From positions 124,001-188,000 of the forward strand of contig NZ_FOJJ01000034.1 in NCBI RefSeq assembly GCF_900111775.1: DNA of 64,000 nucleotides. Direction: 5' to 3'. This DNA is from Desulfuromonas acetexigens (GTDB taxonomy: Bacteria; Desulfobacterota; Desulfuromonadia; Desulfuromonadales; Trichloromonadaceae). A model generated the notes under the pieces. The model was given only the letters and a program-made list of their open reading frames with translations. It was not told the DNA's origin and ran no database searches. Numbering within the stretch: position 1 is the first letter of the stretch; each line of letters opens with the position of its first letter. Both the position numbers and the translations under genes were made by a program. Below, one piece after another: positions 47,339-56,915 of this stretch.

Positions 47339-48151
47339 ATGTCGGATCTGGATGCTAAATATCTGCGTTTGCAGGAGTTGTTGCGCGGTCTGGGCTCGGT
47401 GCTGATCGCTTTTTCCGGTGGCGTCGATTCGACCTTGCTGCTGCGCGTGGCGGTGGAGGTTCTTGGCGCCGAGAAGGTGCTGGCGTTGACCGCGACCTCG
47501 CCGACCTATCCCCGCTACGAGTTCGAGGAGAGTTGCGCCTTGGCCGCGACCTTCGGGGTGCGACAGTTGGTGGTTGAAAGCGACGAGCTGCAGATCCCCG
47601 GTTTCGCCGAGAACGACCGGAGCCGCTGCTACCATTGCAAGAAAGAACTCTTTTCCCTCTGCCGCGCCAAGGCCTTGGAACTCGGTTTCGCCGAGATTCT
47701 TGACGGGTCGAATCTGGATGATCTCGGCGATTTCCGCCCCGGGCGTCAGGCCGCCGACGAGTTGCGGGTACGCTCGCCCCTGCTCGAAGCTGGGCTCGGC
47801 AAGGAAGAAATCCGTGAGCTCAGCCGTCGCTTCGGCTTGCCCACCGCCGAAAAACAGCCCTTCGCCTGCCTCGCATCCCGCTTTCCCTACGGCACGGAAA
47901 TCACCGCCGAGCGGCTGGCCCAGGTGGAGCGCTGCGAGGATTTCCTGCGGCAGCGGGGGTTTCGCAACTATCGGGTGCGCTATCATGGCGATATCGCCCG
48001 CATCGAGGTCGCGCCGGAAGAGTTGGCCCGCTTTGGCGACGACACCCTGCGGGCCGAGGTGGTGGCCGCATTCAAGGCTGCCGGGTTCACCTACGTCGCC
48101 CTCGATTTGCAGGGGTATCGCAGCGGCAGCATGAACGAGGTCGCCGCCTGA
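47339..48151 (+). CDS. larE: LarE-like ATP-dependent sulfur transferase
   Basis: 270 aa from ATG 47339; the frame upstream is repeat sequence. PP-loop FSGGVDSTLL at 25-34. C97 and C100 (RCYHCK) and C177 (FACLASR) match the cysteine positions of three-Cys LarE, where an [4Fe-4S] cluster is thought to hold the transferred sulfur; C177 lines up with the sacrificial Cys176 of L. plantarum LarE as I recall it. LarE makes the nickel-pincer cofactor of lactate racemase, but no larA, larB or larC is in this window. It could serve another NPN-dependent enzyme. Confidence 0.82.
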   Translation: MSDLDAKYLRLQELLRGLGSVLIAFSGGVDSTLLLRVAVEVLGAEKVLALTATSPTYPRYEFEESCALAATFGVRQLVVESDELQIPGFAENDRSRCYHCKKELFSLCRAKALELGFAEILDGSNLDDLGDFRPGRQAADELRVRSPLLEAGLGKEEIRELSRRFGLPTAEKQPFACLASRFPYGTEITAERLAQVERCEDFLRQRGFRNYRVRYHGDIARIEVAPEELARFGDDTLRAEVVAAFKAAGFTYVALDLQGYRSGSMNEVAA

Positions 48152-48153
48152 AC

Positions 48154-48273
48154 GGCTGATGAAAAACGCCCATCTGCGGCGTTGCCCTCGTCCTCGTCGC
48201 TACGACGTACCTGGCCGGTACGCCTCGCTCCTCGAACTTCGGGCGCCTTGCACCTGGGCATTTTTGATCAGCC
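48154..48273. repeat. 120-bp dispersed palindromic repeat, copy 2
   Basis: Same length and ends as the copy at 16419-16538: GGCTGATGAAAAACGCCCAT at the left and CTGGGCATTTTTGATCAGCC at the right, with an inner GTACCTGGCCGGTAC palindrome. It lies 3 bp after the larE stop, so it may act as a 3' hairpin. Confidence 0.9.
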
Positions 48274-48332
48274 TTAAGAAGGTCGGTATTTTTAGCGACC
48301 GGTCCGGCCTTCATCATCCAAGGAGGGATCCG

Positions 48333-48758
48333 ATGCAACGCACCAGCGCCCTGATCGCCGTCTGCTTCTGTGCCGGGCTGCTCGCCGCCCTCGGCAACAG
48401 CATCGCTGCCTGGCTCGGCGGCCTCTGGGGGATTACCGCCCTCTTCGGGGTCGACATGGCTCCCGAGTTCACCCGCGCCTGGCTCTATCCCCGTCTGGTC
48501 TGGGGCGGCCTCTGGGGGCTGCCCTATTTCTTCGTCATCCGCTACCTGCACCTGCGGCGGCGCTGGGTGCGCAAGGGGCTGTGGCTGAGCCTCCTCCCTA
48601 CCCTCGCCCAACTCCTTTTCTTCTTTCCCCGCTTCACCGAAGCCGGCTGGTTCGGTCTCGGCCTCGGCGCCGCCACCCCGCTCTTCGTCATCCTCTACAA
48701 CTTGGTCTGGGGATTTTTCCTCGGCGTCTTCGCCCGGCTGCTTTGGGGACGCGGATGA
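48333..48758 (+). CDS. small integral membrane protein
   Basis: 141 aa from ATG 48333, SD AAGGAGG at 48320-48326; the longer frame back to 48159 is repeat sequence. Four probable TM helices (~7-28, ~50-70, ~83-100, ~110-133) with basic inside loops. No family recognised. Its last bases overlap the nuclease gene by ATGA, so the two are translationally coupled. Confidence 0.7.
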   Translation: MQRTSALIAVCFCAGLLAALGNSIAAWLGGLWGITALFGVDMAPEFTRAWLYPRLVWGGLWGLPYFFVIRYLHLRRRWVRKGLWLSLLPTLAQLLFFFPRFTEAGWFGLGLGAATPLFVILYNLVWGFFLGVFARLLWGRG

Positions 48759-49270
48759 GGTCATTTTCCCCTTTCCGCTTCTTTTGGATCCTCCTTTTTC
48801 CCCTGCTGCTCCTGCTCTTTTTCGGCTGCGCCGATGCCGGGCAGGGGGAAGTCGGCGGCCGCGTGAGCTGGGTCCATGACGGTGACACCCTCAAGGTCGA
48901 CGGCATCGGCACCGTGCGGATGATCGGCGTCGATGTGCCGGAGACGGCCGCTTCCGAGCGCGACCGGTATCTGCGCCGGCAAGGCGTCTCCAGTCCGATC
49001 CAGCGGCAAACGGCGAAAAAGGCCCTGCATTTCGTCATCGACGAAGCCAAGGGGAAGACCGTACGCCTGCGCTTCGACGGCGACCGCCAGGACCGCCACG
49101 GCCGCACCCTCGCCTACGTCATCCTCCCCGACGGCCGCAACCTCAACCGATTGCTCCTCGAAGAGGGGCTGGCCGCCGTCTACCGGCGCTTCGATTTTCA
49201 GCTAAAGAAAGAGTTTCTGGCCGCCGAAAAAGAGGCACGGGACGCAGGCCGGGGGATGTGGAAAAAATAG
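48755..49270 (+). CDS. thermonuclease-family lipoprotein (SNase-like)
   Basis: 171 aa. Lipoprotein signal with lipobox LFFGC. SNase domain ~32-165: VHDGDTLKVDG, GVDVPET, and DRHGRTLAYV with the catalytic Arg/Asp/Glu pattern of staphylococcal nuclease. Probably a membrane-attached secreted nuclease for DNA scavenging. Overlaps the membrane protein gene upstream. Confidence 0.88.
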   Translation: MRSFSPFRFFWILLFPLLLLLFFGCADAGQGEVGGRVSWVHDGDTLKVDGIGTVRMIGVDVPETAASERDRYLRRQGVSSPIQRQTAKKALHFVIDEAKGKTVRLRFDGDRQDRHGRTLAYVILPDGRNLNRLLLEEGLAAVYRRFDFQLKKEFLAAEKEARDAGRGMWKK

Positions 49271-49347
49271 CCGCCCAGCCCCGAAAATCCCCCTTTCCCG
49301 CCCGTTCGTTTCCGCTTTTTCCTGCCGCAAACGTCGCGAAAAAAAAC

Positions 49348-49375
49348 TAAAGTTTTCCCTCGGCGCCGCCGATAA
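49348..49375 (+). promoter_or_regulatory. sigma-28 (FliA) type promoter of the flgM operon
   Basis: TAAAGTTT 49348-49355, 12-bp spacer, GCCGATAA 49368-49375, the E. coli FliA consensus with one extra spacer base. It lies ~87 bp before flgM. Confidence 0.8.
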
Positions 49376-49461
49376 GACAGGCAAGAAGAGAACCTTTCGG
49401 GTCTTCGTCTGTGCCCGGTCAAGCCCCAAACAGACCTCCATGAATGAAAAAGGTGACCGTC

Positions 49462-49752
49462 ATGACAGAGAAAATCAACTTCGGCAAAGGAATCGGACCG
49501 ATTGGCGCGCCGAGCGTGCCGCGCAAGGCCGAAACGGCCAAGTCCGAGGCCGGCAAGGGCGCGACGGATCGGGTCGCTTTTTCGTCCGTGTTGCAGGAAG
49601 TCGGTAAAGCCAAGGAGGCCGGCGCCATGCAGAGCCCGGAACGTGCCCAGAAAATCGCGGCGCTCAAAAGCCAGATCGCCAACGGTTCCTATCGGCCCGA
49701 CCTGGAGAAGGTCGCCGAAAGCCTGCTCAAGTTCATCGGCAAGGAGGGCTGA
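49462..49752 (+). CDS. flgM: anti-sigma-28 factor FlgM
   Basis: 96 aa from ATG 49462 (AAAAGG nine bases upstream); ATG 49444 in frame is possible. C-terminal part (ERAQKIAALKSQIANGSYRPDLEKVAESLL) matches the FlgM sigma-binding region. It holds FliA inactive until exported through the hook. First gene of the FliA-driven operon, giving feedback on its own sigma factor. Confidence 0.88.
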   Translation: MTEKINFGKGIGPIGAPSVPRKAETAKSEAGKGATDRVAFSSVLQEVGKAKEAGAMQSPERAQKIAALKSQIANGSYRPDLEKVAESLLKFIGKEG

Positions 49753-49754
49753 TC

Positions 49755-50111
49755 ATGGCCGCCGACGGTGTTCGGGCCGACCTGGAACGGCTGCACGAGC
49801 TGCTGCTGCGGGAGCGGGAATGCGCCAAGACCCTCGCTGTCGACGAGCTGATGGCCGTCACCGAGGAGAAGGAGGCCCTGCTGCAACGGTTGCGCCCGGT
49901 CAACAATGCGAGCCCCGAGGTTCGCGCCCTGGCCGAAGTCATCCAGAAAGAGAACCGGCGCAACGCCTATCTCTTCTGGGCAACCCTCAAGTTTATCCGT
50001 GAAAGTGTGGGTTTCTTTAACCGGCAGGTGGCGCAGCCCGCCTCTTACGGTTCCGCCGGCGGGCTGGTGCAACAGACCGGCAGCGGCATGTTTCTGACGG
50101 GGAAGGTGTAG
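49755..50111 (+). CDS. flgN: FlgN-like export chaperone
   Basis: 118 aa, mainly helical (DLERLHELLLRERECAKTLAVDELMAVTEEKEALLQRL). Size, helix content and place between flgM and flgK identify the chaperone that protects FlgK and FlgL during flagellar export. Two bases after flgM; stop adjoins flgK start. Confidence 0.85.
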   Translation: MAADGVRADLERLHELLLRERECAKTLAVDELMAVTEEKEALLQRLRPVNNASPEVRALAEVIQKENRRNAYLFWATLKFIRESVGFFNRQVAQPASYGSAGGLVQQTGSGMFLTGKV

Positions 50112-50112
50112 T

Positions 50113-51492
50113 ATGAGTGGCCTCATCAACGCTCTGAATATCGGCAAAAGCAGTCTGCTCGACGGTCAGCGCGCGATCGAGGTCGTCGGCAACAACATCT
50201 CCAACGTCAATACCGAAGGGTATTCGCGTCAGGTTCCGGTCTTTACCGACTTCCCCACCCTGAATATGAACGGCTTCATGGTCGGGCGGGGGTCGAAGAT
50301 CGACGTCCTCGATCGCGAGTACAACAATTTTCTTGCCAAGATGATGCAGGAAAAAAGCTCCGCCCTGGGGGAAGAGGATGCCAAGTCCACCCCGCTGGAT
50401 GAAATGGAGCGCATCATCAGCATCTCCGAAAACGGCCTCTCCGGCTCCATCGACAACTTTTTCGGTTCCTGGCAGGATCTCACCGGCGATCCCGGCAGCC
50501 GCGTCAATCGTGACCTGGTGCTGCAATCGGGCGAGCGTCTGGCGCAGGATTTCCAGGCGACGGTCTCCGAACTGGCCAAGCTCTCGGAAAGCATGAACAC
50601 CATGCTGCAATCCCGGGTCGACGATCTCAACCTCAGCATCAACGAGGTCGCCAGCCTCAACCTGCGCATCTCCACCATCGAATCGACCGGCCAACCGGCC
50701 CTCGCCGACCGGGACAAGCGCGACCTGCTGCTGCAGAAGATTACCTCGCTGGTCGGCGGCACCAATACCGAGAACGCCGCCGGCATGGCCTCGATCTTTC
50801 TGCCCAACGGCCTGCCTCTGGTTTCCGACGCCACGGTCATGCCGGTGCTCACCGAGCGGGTCGGCGACACCTTGCAGATCAGCCTCGACCTCGGCAGCCA
50901 CAAATACGAGCTCAACACCGAGCGGGTCGGCGGCGAAATGCGCGGCCTGATGTATCTGCGGGATGAATTCATCCCCGAGAAAGTCGCCGATCTCGACAAA
51001 CTCGCCAACGGCATCATCACCGAGGTCAACGCCCTGCATCGCGCCGGAACCGGCCTCGACGGCATCACCGGTCGCGATTTCTTCGCCCCCCTGGGCGAAG
51101 AAGCGGGCGCCGCCGCCATGATCCGCATGAACCTGGGCAACTACCGGGAAGTCGCCGCCGGCGACTCCAACGCCCCCGGCGACAACACCAACGCCCTGCG
51201 CCTCAGCGCCCTCGGCACCGCCCGGGTGATGGACGGCAGCGAAACCTTCGTCGGTTACTACGCCCGCATCGCCGGCGACGTCGGTGTCGAAGCGAGTCGC
51301 AACAAGCTGGCACTGGCCGGCAATCGCGACGCCCTGACCCAGGTCGCCAATCTGCGGGACAACACCGTCGGGGTTTCCCTTGAAGAAGAGATGATTTCCC
51401 TGATCAAATTCCAGAAGAGTTTCGAAGCTTCGGCCAAATACCTCAGCACCGTCGACGAGGTGATGAGTCAGCTTCTGGCCATCCGGGGGTAG
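50113..51492 (+). CDS. flgK: flagellar hook-associated protein 1
   Basis: 459 aa. N-terminal D0 helix (MSGLINALNIGKSSLLDGQRAI, EVVGNNISNVNTEGYSRQ) and C-terminal helix (SLEEEMISLIKFQKSFEASAKY) typical of FlgK. Joins hook to filament via FlgL. Some 90-150 residues shorter than in E. coli, mainly in the middle domains, as is usual in this group. Confidence 0.95.
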   Translation: MSGLINALNIGKSSLLDGQRAIEVVGNNISNVNTEGYSRQVPVFTDFPTLNMNGFMVGRGSKIDVLDREYNNFLAKMMQEKSSALGEEDAKSTPLDEMERIISISENGLSGSIDNFFGSWQDLTGDPGSRVNRDLVLQSGERLAQDFQATVSELAKLSESMNTMLQSRVDDLNLSINEVASLNLRISTIESTGQPALADRDKRDLLLQKITSLVGGTNTENAAGMASIFLPNGLPLVSDATVMPVLTERVGDTLQISLDLGSHKYELNTERVGGEMRGLMYLRDEFIPEKVADLDKLANGIITEVNALHRAGTGLDGITGRDFFAPLGEEAGAAAMIRMNLGNYREVAAGDSNAPGDNTNALRLSALGTARVMDGSETFVGYYARIAGDVGVEASRNKLALAGNRDALTQVANLRDNTVGVSLEEEMISLIKFQKSFEASAKYLSTVDEVMSQLLAIRG

Positions 51493-51495
51493 CGT

Positions 51496-52437
51496 ATGAA
51501 AGCGAGCAACTCGACCACCTATCGCTCGATGATGCTGTTTCTCAACAGCACCACCTCCAAACTGCAGGATCTCCAGGTCGCCACCGCCACCGGGCGCAAG
51601 ATGAATGCCGCCTCCGACAACCCCGCCGGGGTGTCGCCGGTGCTGCTCACCCGCTCGCGGATGATGTCCGCCGAGAATCATTACGAAAACAACCTCGCCG
51701 CCATCGACCGCCTCAGGGCCCAGGACACCCAGATGGCGCAGGGCGAAAACCTCATCAACCGCGCCATCGAACTGACCGTTTCCGCCGGCAACGGTACTTA
51801 CAGCAGCTACGAGCTCGAAGTTCTGGCAAGCGAGATCGGCGACCTGCGCGACTCCATGGTGAGCCTCGCCAACGGGCAGATGGACGGCAAATATTTCTTT
51901 GCCGGGTTCAACGATTTGACACCCCCCTTTGTCGAAAATCCGGCCCATGCTCTCGATCCGACCCAGCCGCCCATGCTTTATCAGGGGGATCAGGGGCGCA
52001 AACAGCTGGAAATTTCCCCGAGCGAGACCGAAACGATCAACTTCACCGGCAGCGCCGTCTTTCTCGGCGATGAAGACGGCGACGGCGTCACCGATCCCGG
52101 CCGGGTCGATATTTTCGCAGTCATGACCGGCATCGAGGAAGCCCTGCGCAACAACGATTCCTCAGCCGCCACGGCGCAGCTCGGCGATCTCAACGTCGCC
52201 CTCGAGCAGATCAGTATCAACCGCAGCCAGATGGGGGTGGTCGCCAACCGCATCGATCGCGCCAACGAAAATATCCAGGACATGGAACTCGACCTCGAAG
52301 AGGTGCTGTCCCGCTATCAGGACGCCGATCTCATCGAATCGATCACCGAAATGATGCAACAGGAACAAGCCTTGCAAGCAGCGATGGATGTGACGGGACG
52401 ACTCAGCAAATTGTCGATCCTCGATTATCTGCGCTAA
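51496..52437 (+). CDS. flgL: flagellar hook-associated protein 3
   Basis: 313 aa. Flagellin-like N terminus ([37 protein letters not shown]) and C-terminal helix ([18 protein letters not shown]). Forms the junction between FlgK and the filament. Three bases after flgK. Confidence 0.95.
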   Translation: MKASNSTTYRSMMLFLNSTTSKLQDLQVATATGRKMNAASDNPAGVSPVLLTRSRMMSAENHYENNLAAIDRLRAQDTQMAQGENLINRAIELTVSAGNGTYSSYELEVLASEIGDLRDSMVSLANGQMDGKYFFAGFNDLTPPFVENPAHALDPTQPPMLYQGDQGRKQLEISPSETETINFTGSAVFLGDEDGDGVTDPGRVDIFAVMTGIEEALRNNDSSAATAQLGDLNVALEQISINRSQMGVVANRIDRANENIQDMELDLEEVLSRYQDADLIESITEMMQQEQALQAAMDVTGRLSKLSILDYLR

Positions 52438-52465
52438 AAATAAATTACACGCCAGGGAGGGCCAG

Positions 52466-52708
52466 ATGCTGGTATTGACACGGAAGGTCGGCGAGGGTAT
52501 TCGCATCGGCGACGACATTACCATCACCGTCGTCGAGATGAAGGGGGGCGGCATCCGTCTCGGGATCATGGCGCCGTCGACGGTGAAAATTCACCGTCAG
52601 GAAGTCTACGATCGCATCCTCGAAGAGAACAAGGAAGCCACCCAGTGGGTCATCGCCGATCTGGACAGCCTGAGCGCCGGCCTGCCCACTCTCAAGGAGG
52701 TCAAATGA
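52466..52708 (+). CDS. csrA: carbon storage regulator CsrA
   Basis: 80 aa. Opens with [18 protein letters not shown] and the conserved [19 protein letters not shown]-binding protein that blocks translation by binding GGA motifs, typically in flagellin mRNA. SD GGGAGGG before ATG. Stop overlaps the fliW start, the standard coupled pair. Confidence 0.96.
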   Translation: MLVLTRKVGEGIRIGDDITITVVEMKGGGIRLGIMAPSTVKIHRQEVYDRILEENKEATQWVIADLDSLSAGLPTLKEVK

Positions 52709-53127
52709 AGGTCATCAATACCCGTTTCGGGCAGGTGGAATACGATCCGGCCAAAACCCTGCACTTCCCCAGCGGCCTGATCGGCTTCGAGAACCTGCGC
52801 GAGTTCATCGTCATGCCCAACATCAAGCGCGGGCCCCTCTTCTGGATCCAGAGCGTCGAAGACCCGGAGATCGCCTTCGTTCTCACCGATCCCACCAACT
52901 TCTTCGTCGACTACCGGGTCGCCCCCGACGACAACGAGAAAGAGAAGCTGGGAATGCAGGACGGCGACGACTGTCACGCCCTGGTCGTCGTCACCGTCAA
53001 CTCGGGCAGCGACTTCACCTTCAACCTGCTCGCGCCGATCCTCTACGCCCCGGGTCCCAACCGCGCCATCCAGGTGGTGCTGGAACAGAGCAACTACTCG
53101 ACCAAAATGCCCCTGCCCAAGGTGTAA
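52705..53127 (+). CDS. fliW: flagellar assembly factor FliW
   Basis: 140 aa. FliW-type protein ([33 protein letters not shown]). It binds flagellin and, when free, sequesters CsrA, relieving flagellin translation. ATGA overlap with csrA. Last gene of the FliA-type operon and followed by a terminator. Confidence 0.95.
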   Translation: MKVINTRFGQVEYDPAKTLHFPSGLIGFENLREFIVMPNIKRGPLFWIQSVEDPEIAFVLTDPTNFFVDYRVAPDDNEKEKLGMQDGDDCHALVVVTVNSGSDFTFNLLAPILYAPGPNRAIQVVLEQSNYSTKMPLPKV

Positions 53128-53154
53128 AGGGCGTGGCGCCAACGGAACGGATCG

Positions 53155-53192
53155 AAAGGCCATCTCGCGAAGGACGCGGAGTGGCCTTTTTT
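53155..53192 (+). terminator. rho-independent terminator of the flgM operon
   Basis: AAGGCCA (53156-53162) pairs with TGGCCTT, with an inner CGCG/CGCG helix, followed by T8. Confidence 0.9.
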
Positions 53193-53230
53193 TTATGGAT
53201 CGGCAGGCAAAATCGCCGGTGTCGGAATTT

Positions 53231-53246
53231 TGGCCGGGGCTTTGCA
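53231..53246 (+). promoter_or_regulatory. candidate sigma-54 promoter of the glycosylation cluster
   Basis: TGGCCGGGGCTTTGCA: -24 TGGC and -12 TTGCA at correct spacing; the inner bases differ from the consensus CACG. Lies ~100 bp before the Maf gene. Confidence 0.6.
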
Positions 53247-53345
53247 GGTATAGCTTTCAGGAAAAGAAAATTCGTTATTCATCTTCCCCGTGTCAATAGT
53301 TTGACATAAGCTAGGCGAGGGAATCCGGATTCTGGGAGGTCGCGG

Positions 53346-55832
53346 GTGGAAAGTTCGGTTCAGAATGATTTAGGGCCTTTTCGCATCAACCGCTTCGGCG
53401 ACCGCTACCTGATCAACGTCAACCGCGAGCGCTTCGACAAACTCGGCGCCGAGGTGGTTTTCGATCAGCGGTTCGGAAAAAGCCTGTTTAATCGGGACAC
53501 CTTCTATATCATTGTCGGAACGGATTCCGGTTTGCTGCCCCAATATGTTGCACACAAGGGGCCTCCCGAGGGGAGTCGCTACCTCTTTGTCGAACTCCCC
53601 GAAATTCTCGAGCGGATTGATCGTGAGTCGATCGAGCGGATCGATTACGCAACCCCGGAACAATGCCTGGAGTCGGCCAAGTCGCTCAACCTGAACGAAT
53701 ATATTTTTATCGACAAGGTAGAAATTATTTACTGTTGCGCCGCCGAGGACATCTTTTGGGAGGCCTATCGGGATGCGGCAAAAACTCTAAGGCAAACCGT
53801 CAACCGCTATCTCTGGGAGGTTAAATCCTCCCTTGGCTTCGAGGTCTTCATTCGGCGACAGTTGGAAAATCTCGGTGAAAACCGGGTTTCGGCCAACATC
53901 CTGACGGGTTTGTTCGAGGGGAAGACGGCGGTGCTGCTGGCCGGTGGCCCCTCCTTGGATGACATCTTCCCCTGGCTCCTGGCCCACCGCGACCAGGTTG
54001 TCGTTATCGCGGTGTCCAGGGTGTCGCGGTGGTTGCTTGAAGTCGGGATCACTCCGGATCTCCTTGTTTCCGTCGATCCCAACCCCTCCAATTTCGATGT
54101 CAGCAACGAGATGCTTCAGTTTTCGAAAACCTCGCTGCTGGTTAACAGTTATCATGTCTGTCCCTACGTGTTGGGACAATGGGGCGGGAAGAGTGTTTTT
54201 TGGGGCAATGCCTTTCCCTGGAATTCTCCCCTGAACGCCAATACTTCAATTACCATGGGGCCGACGGTGACCAACATGGCTCTCGACACCGCCGTGGAAA
54301 TGGGATTTTCCCAGATCGTTCTGGCCGGCGTGGACCTCTGCTACAGCCGGGAGGGGTATACCCATGCACAGGCCTCCCGGGAACATGCCATCGGAGCCTG
54401 TTTCATGAACACCGATGTGCAGGTGGAAACCTATGGCGGCTGGCGGGCCTATACCCATCCCGCTTATGCCATGGCGGTTGGCGAGCTTGACGGGCAGGCG
54501 CAACGGGCTCTTCAGAGAGGATGCAGGATTTTCAACCCGGCGCCCGGAGCGGCCCGGATGAGCCATGTCCTGCACGTCGACCTGGACCATCTGCTGCTTG
54601 AACCCATTGGAGAAGCCGCTCGCGATAGGATTTCCCGGGTTTTGCCTCCGGATACGACGGTTTCCCGCCGTGAGCATTACAAACGGGTTCTCGCCGAACT
54701 AGAGCGCGCCGAAACCGCCCTGACCCGGATCCGGGAGCTGTCGGTGTCGGCCCTTGAGGCCAACGCGCGACTTTTTAATGCCGGCGGAAAGATGAATTTT
54801 AAATACCGGCACCGGCTTGAGAAAATTGAAAATTCCCTGGCCGGTGAGCATGGTCATTTTTCATCGTTGGTGAAACTTTTCGGGATCCCCAGTTTTATCA
54901 AGGTGTCCCACCCCGATTCCGAGAAGCGGATGAAAAAGGTCGAACTGGAAAACCTGGGTCAAATTTATTACCAGGCCTATCGGGATAGTAGTGAGCGCTT
55001 GTTGCTTTTGCTTGGGGAAGCGCGGTGCCGAATCGAGGCGCGTCTTGAGGAAGAGCAGCCCGTTCCCGATATCCATCGGCTTGCGCGGCAATGGCGACAG
55101 GATGCCCAGCCCGGGCGCGCCTTGGTCTGGCGTGAACGGCATGGGGACAAGCTCGATGCTGTTGGCGATGAGGGCGAGAACTTGTTGAAAGATATCGAGG
55201 TCCAGTTCGATTGGTTGCTGAAGAGGGGTTACATCGGATTTACGGGGTACGGGGAAGTCGAGGCGAAATATCATGACTATTTTCTTTCCGGCGCCTTGCA
55301 CCGGTTGATGGCCGTCTATCAAAAAAAAGACCGGGCCGAACTGGAACAAATGACCGAGGCCCTTGCCGCGAATTCTTCAGCCAAGGCCAAGCCCCTGCTT
55401 TCTCTGGCCCGGGGCTATCTCGCGGAATTGGATGACCGGAGCGAGGAATCTCTCGATCATTATCAGGAGGCTCTCGACGCGGAAGATGAACATCTTCAGG
55501 AAGAGGCCTTGCGGTCAATTGCCTCTCTCTGCCTAAAGACCGGTGCGACGGAAGACGCGTTGTTGGCGTTGGAACATCTATCCGGGCGCTCTCCCGTTTA
55601 TCTGCTGATGTATGGCGATACCCTTAAGGTCCTAGGGCGGGTGGAAGAGGCCCTTGAGGTCTATGCGGAGTATCTGGAACAGGTTCCTGAAGATTATGCC
55701 GCCATGCTCAACCTCGGGTGCTATTATCGGGAGATGGGGATTGCCGAGGGGGCCCGCTTGATGTTTGAACATGTTCTGGACGCGGTACCAGAACATCGGG
55801 TTGCGCGAATGTTGTTGGAGGAGATGGGCTGA
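53346..55832 (+). CDS. Maf-type (DUF115) flagellin glycosyltransferase with TPR tail
   Basis: 828 aa, GTG start with GGAGG upstream. N-terminal ~1-190 alpha/beta region, central DUF115/MAF_flag10 domain (~205-420; TAVLLAGGPSLDDIF, VVVIAVSRVSRWLLE, ITPDLLVSVDPNP, QIVLAGVDLCYS) and TPR-like helices ~680-820. Maf proteins transfer pseudaminic or legionaminic acid to Ser/Thr of flagellin in the cytoplasm. The pse genes that follow support pseudaminic acid as donor. The flagellin gene is not in the window. First gene of the glycan cluster. Confidence 0.9.
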   Translation: MESSVQNDLGPFRINRFGDRYLINVNRERFDKLGAEVVFDQRFGKSLFNRDTFYIIVGTDSGLLPQYVAHKGPPEGSRYLFVELPEILERIDRESIERIDYATPEQCLESAKSLNLNEYIFIDKVEIIYCCAAEDIFWEAYRDAAKTLRQTVNRYLWEVKSSLGFEVFIRRQLENLGENRVSANILTGLFEGKTAVLLAGGPSLDDIFPWLLAHRDQVVVIAVSRVSRWLLEVGITPDLLVSVDPNPSNFDVSNEMLQFSKTSLLVNSYHVCPYVLGQWGGKSVFWGNAFPWNSPLNANTSITMGPTVTNMALDTAVEMGFSQIVLAGVDLCYSREGYTHAQASREHAIGACFMNTDVQVETYGGWRAYTHPAYAMAVGELDGQAQRALQRGCRIFNPAPGAARMSHVLHVDLDHLLLEPIGEAARDRISRVLPPDTTVSRREHYKRVLAELERAETALTRIRELSVSALEANARLFNAGGKMNFKYRHRLEKIENSLAGEHGHFSSLVKLFGIPSFIKVSHPDSEKRMKKVELENLGQIYYQAYRDSSERLLLLLGEARCRIEARLEEEQPVPDIHRLARQWRQDAQPGRALVWRERHGDKLDAVGDEGENLLKDIEVQFDWLLKRGYIGFTGYGEVEAKYHDYFLSGALHRLMAVYQKKDRAELEQMTEALAANSSAKAKPLLSLARGYLAELDDRSEESLDHYQEALDAEDEHLQEEALRSIASLCLKTGATEDALLALEHLSGRSPVYLLMYGDTLKVLGRVEEALEVYAEYLEQVPEDYAAMLNLGCYYREMGIAEGARLMFEHVLDAVPEHRVARMLLEEMG

Positions 55833-55886
55833 AACGCTTGAGGCTGATCTTTAGCGTTCACAATAACGACAGCGAGGAAAACGACC

Positions 55887-56915
55887 ATGCTCAACGGAAA
55901 GTCAATTCTGATAACGGGTGGAACCGGGTCATTTGGTCGGAAGTTTACGGAGACCGTTCTGCGTGAGTTTCCACGGGTGAATCGTCTGGTGATTTTTTCC
56001 CGCGACGAAATGAAGCAGTTCGAGATGGAGCAGGACTTTCCTCGGAACAAGTATCCGCAGATTCGTTATTTCATCGGCGATGTGCGTGACACGCAGCGTA
56101 TTCATCGCGCAATCGAAGGCATCGATATCGTCATTCACGCCGCCGCCCTCAAGCAGGTTCCGGCGGCGGAATACAACCCCTTCGAATGCATTAAAACCAA
56201 TGTGTTGGGGGCGCAGAACGTCATTGATGCCTGTCTCGACGCCGATGTTAAGCAGGTGGTGGCTCTCAGTACCGATAAGGCTGCGGCTCCCATCAACCTG
56301 TACGGGGCTACCAAGCTTTGTTCGGACAAGTTGTTTGTGGCGGCCAACAATTTCAAGGGTAAGCGCGACATAAAATTTTCCGTGGTGCGCTACGGCAACG
56401 TCATGGGCAGTCGCGGCAGCGTCATTCCTTTTTTCTTGAAAAAGAAAAGGGAAGGGGTGCTGCCGATCACGGACGAGCGGATGACTCGGTTTAACATTAC
56501 CCTGGAAGATGGGGTTCGCTTGGTACTCAAGGCGCTTGAAGTTATGTGGGGAGGGGAGATCTTCGTCCCCAAAATTCCCAGCTATCGGATTATGGATGTG
56601 GCCAAGGCCGTAGACTCGGGCTGCCGTATCGAAATCGTCGGTATTCGTCCCGGCGAGAAACTGCACGAGGAGATGATCACTGCCACCGACGCCCTGAACA
56701 CCATCGAGTTCAAGGATTACTACGTTATTCTACCGTCCATGCAGTTGTGGAACACCGAACGATGGAAGACTCAGTGCGAAGGCCGTCCCTGCCCCGAAGG
56801 CTTTGCCTACAACAGCGGCACGAACACTGAATGGCTGAGTGTTGAGCAGTTGCGGGAGCTGATCTATGCCCACCTCAACCCGGACATCAACCGCCGCAAG
56901 GACGACTTCGCATGA
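55887..56915 (+). CDS. pseB: UDP-GlcNAc 4,6-dehydratase/5-epimerase PseB
   Basis: 342 aa, extended SDR enzyme. NAD motif ILITGGTGSFGRKF, catalytic STDKAAAP with YGATK. Converts UDP-GlcNAc to UDP-2-acetamido-2,6-dideoxy-arabino-hexos-4-ulose, the first step of pseudaminic acid synthesis. Overlaps pseC by ATGA. Confidence 0.95.
   Translation: MLNGKSILITGGTGSFGRKFTETVLREFPRVNRLVIFSRDEMKQFEMEQDFPRNKYPQIRYFIGDVRDTQRIHRAIEGIDIVIHAAALKQVPAAEYNPFECIKTNVLGAQNVIDACLDADVKQVVALSTDKAAAPINLYGATKLCSDKLFVAANNFKGKRDIKFSVVRYGNVMGSRGSVIPFFLKKKREGVLPITDERMTRFNITLEDGVRLVLKALEVMWGGEIFVPKIPSYRIMDVAKAVDSGCRIEIVGIRPGEKLHEEMITATDALNTIEFKDYYVILPSMQLWNTERWKTQCEGRPCPEGFAYNSGTNTEWLSVEQLRELIYAHLNPDINRRKDDFA

Noticed and set aside
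48159-48330. N-terminal extension of the membrane protein at 48333 (MKNAHLRRC...)
   Set aside because: This is translation through the 120-bp palindromic repeat; the same peptide type arises from the copy at 16.4 kb.
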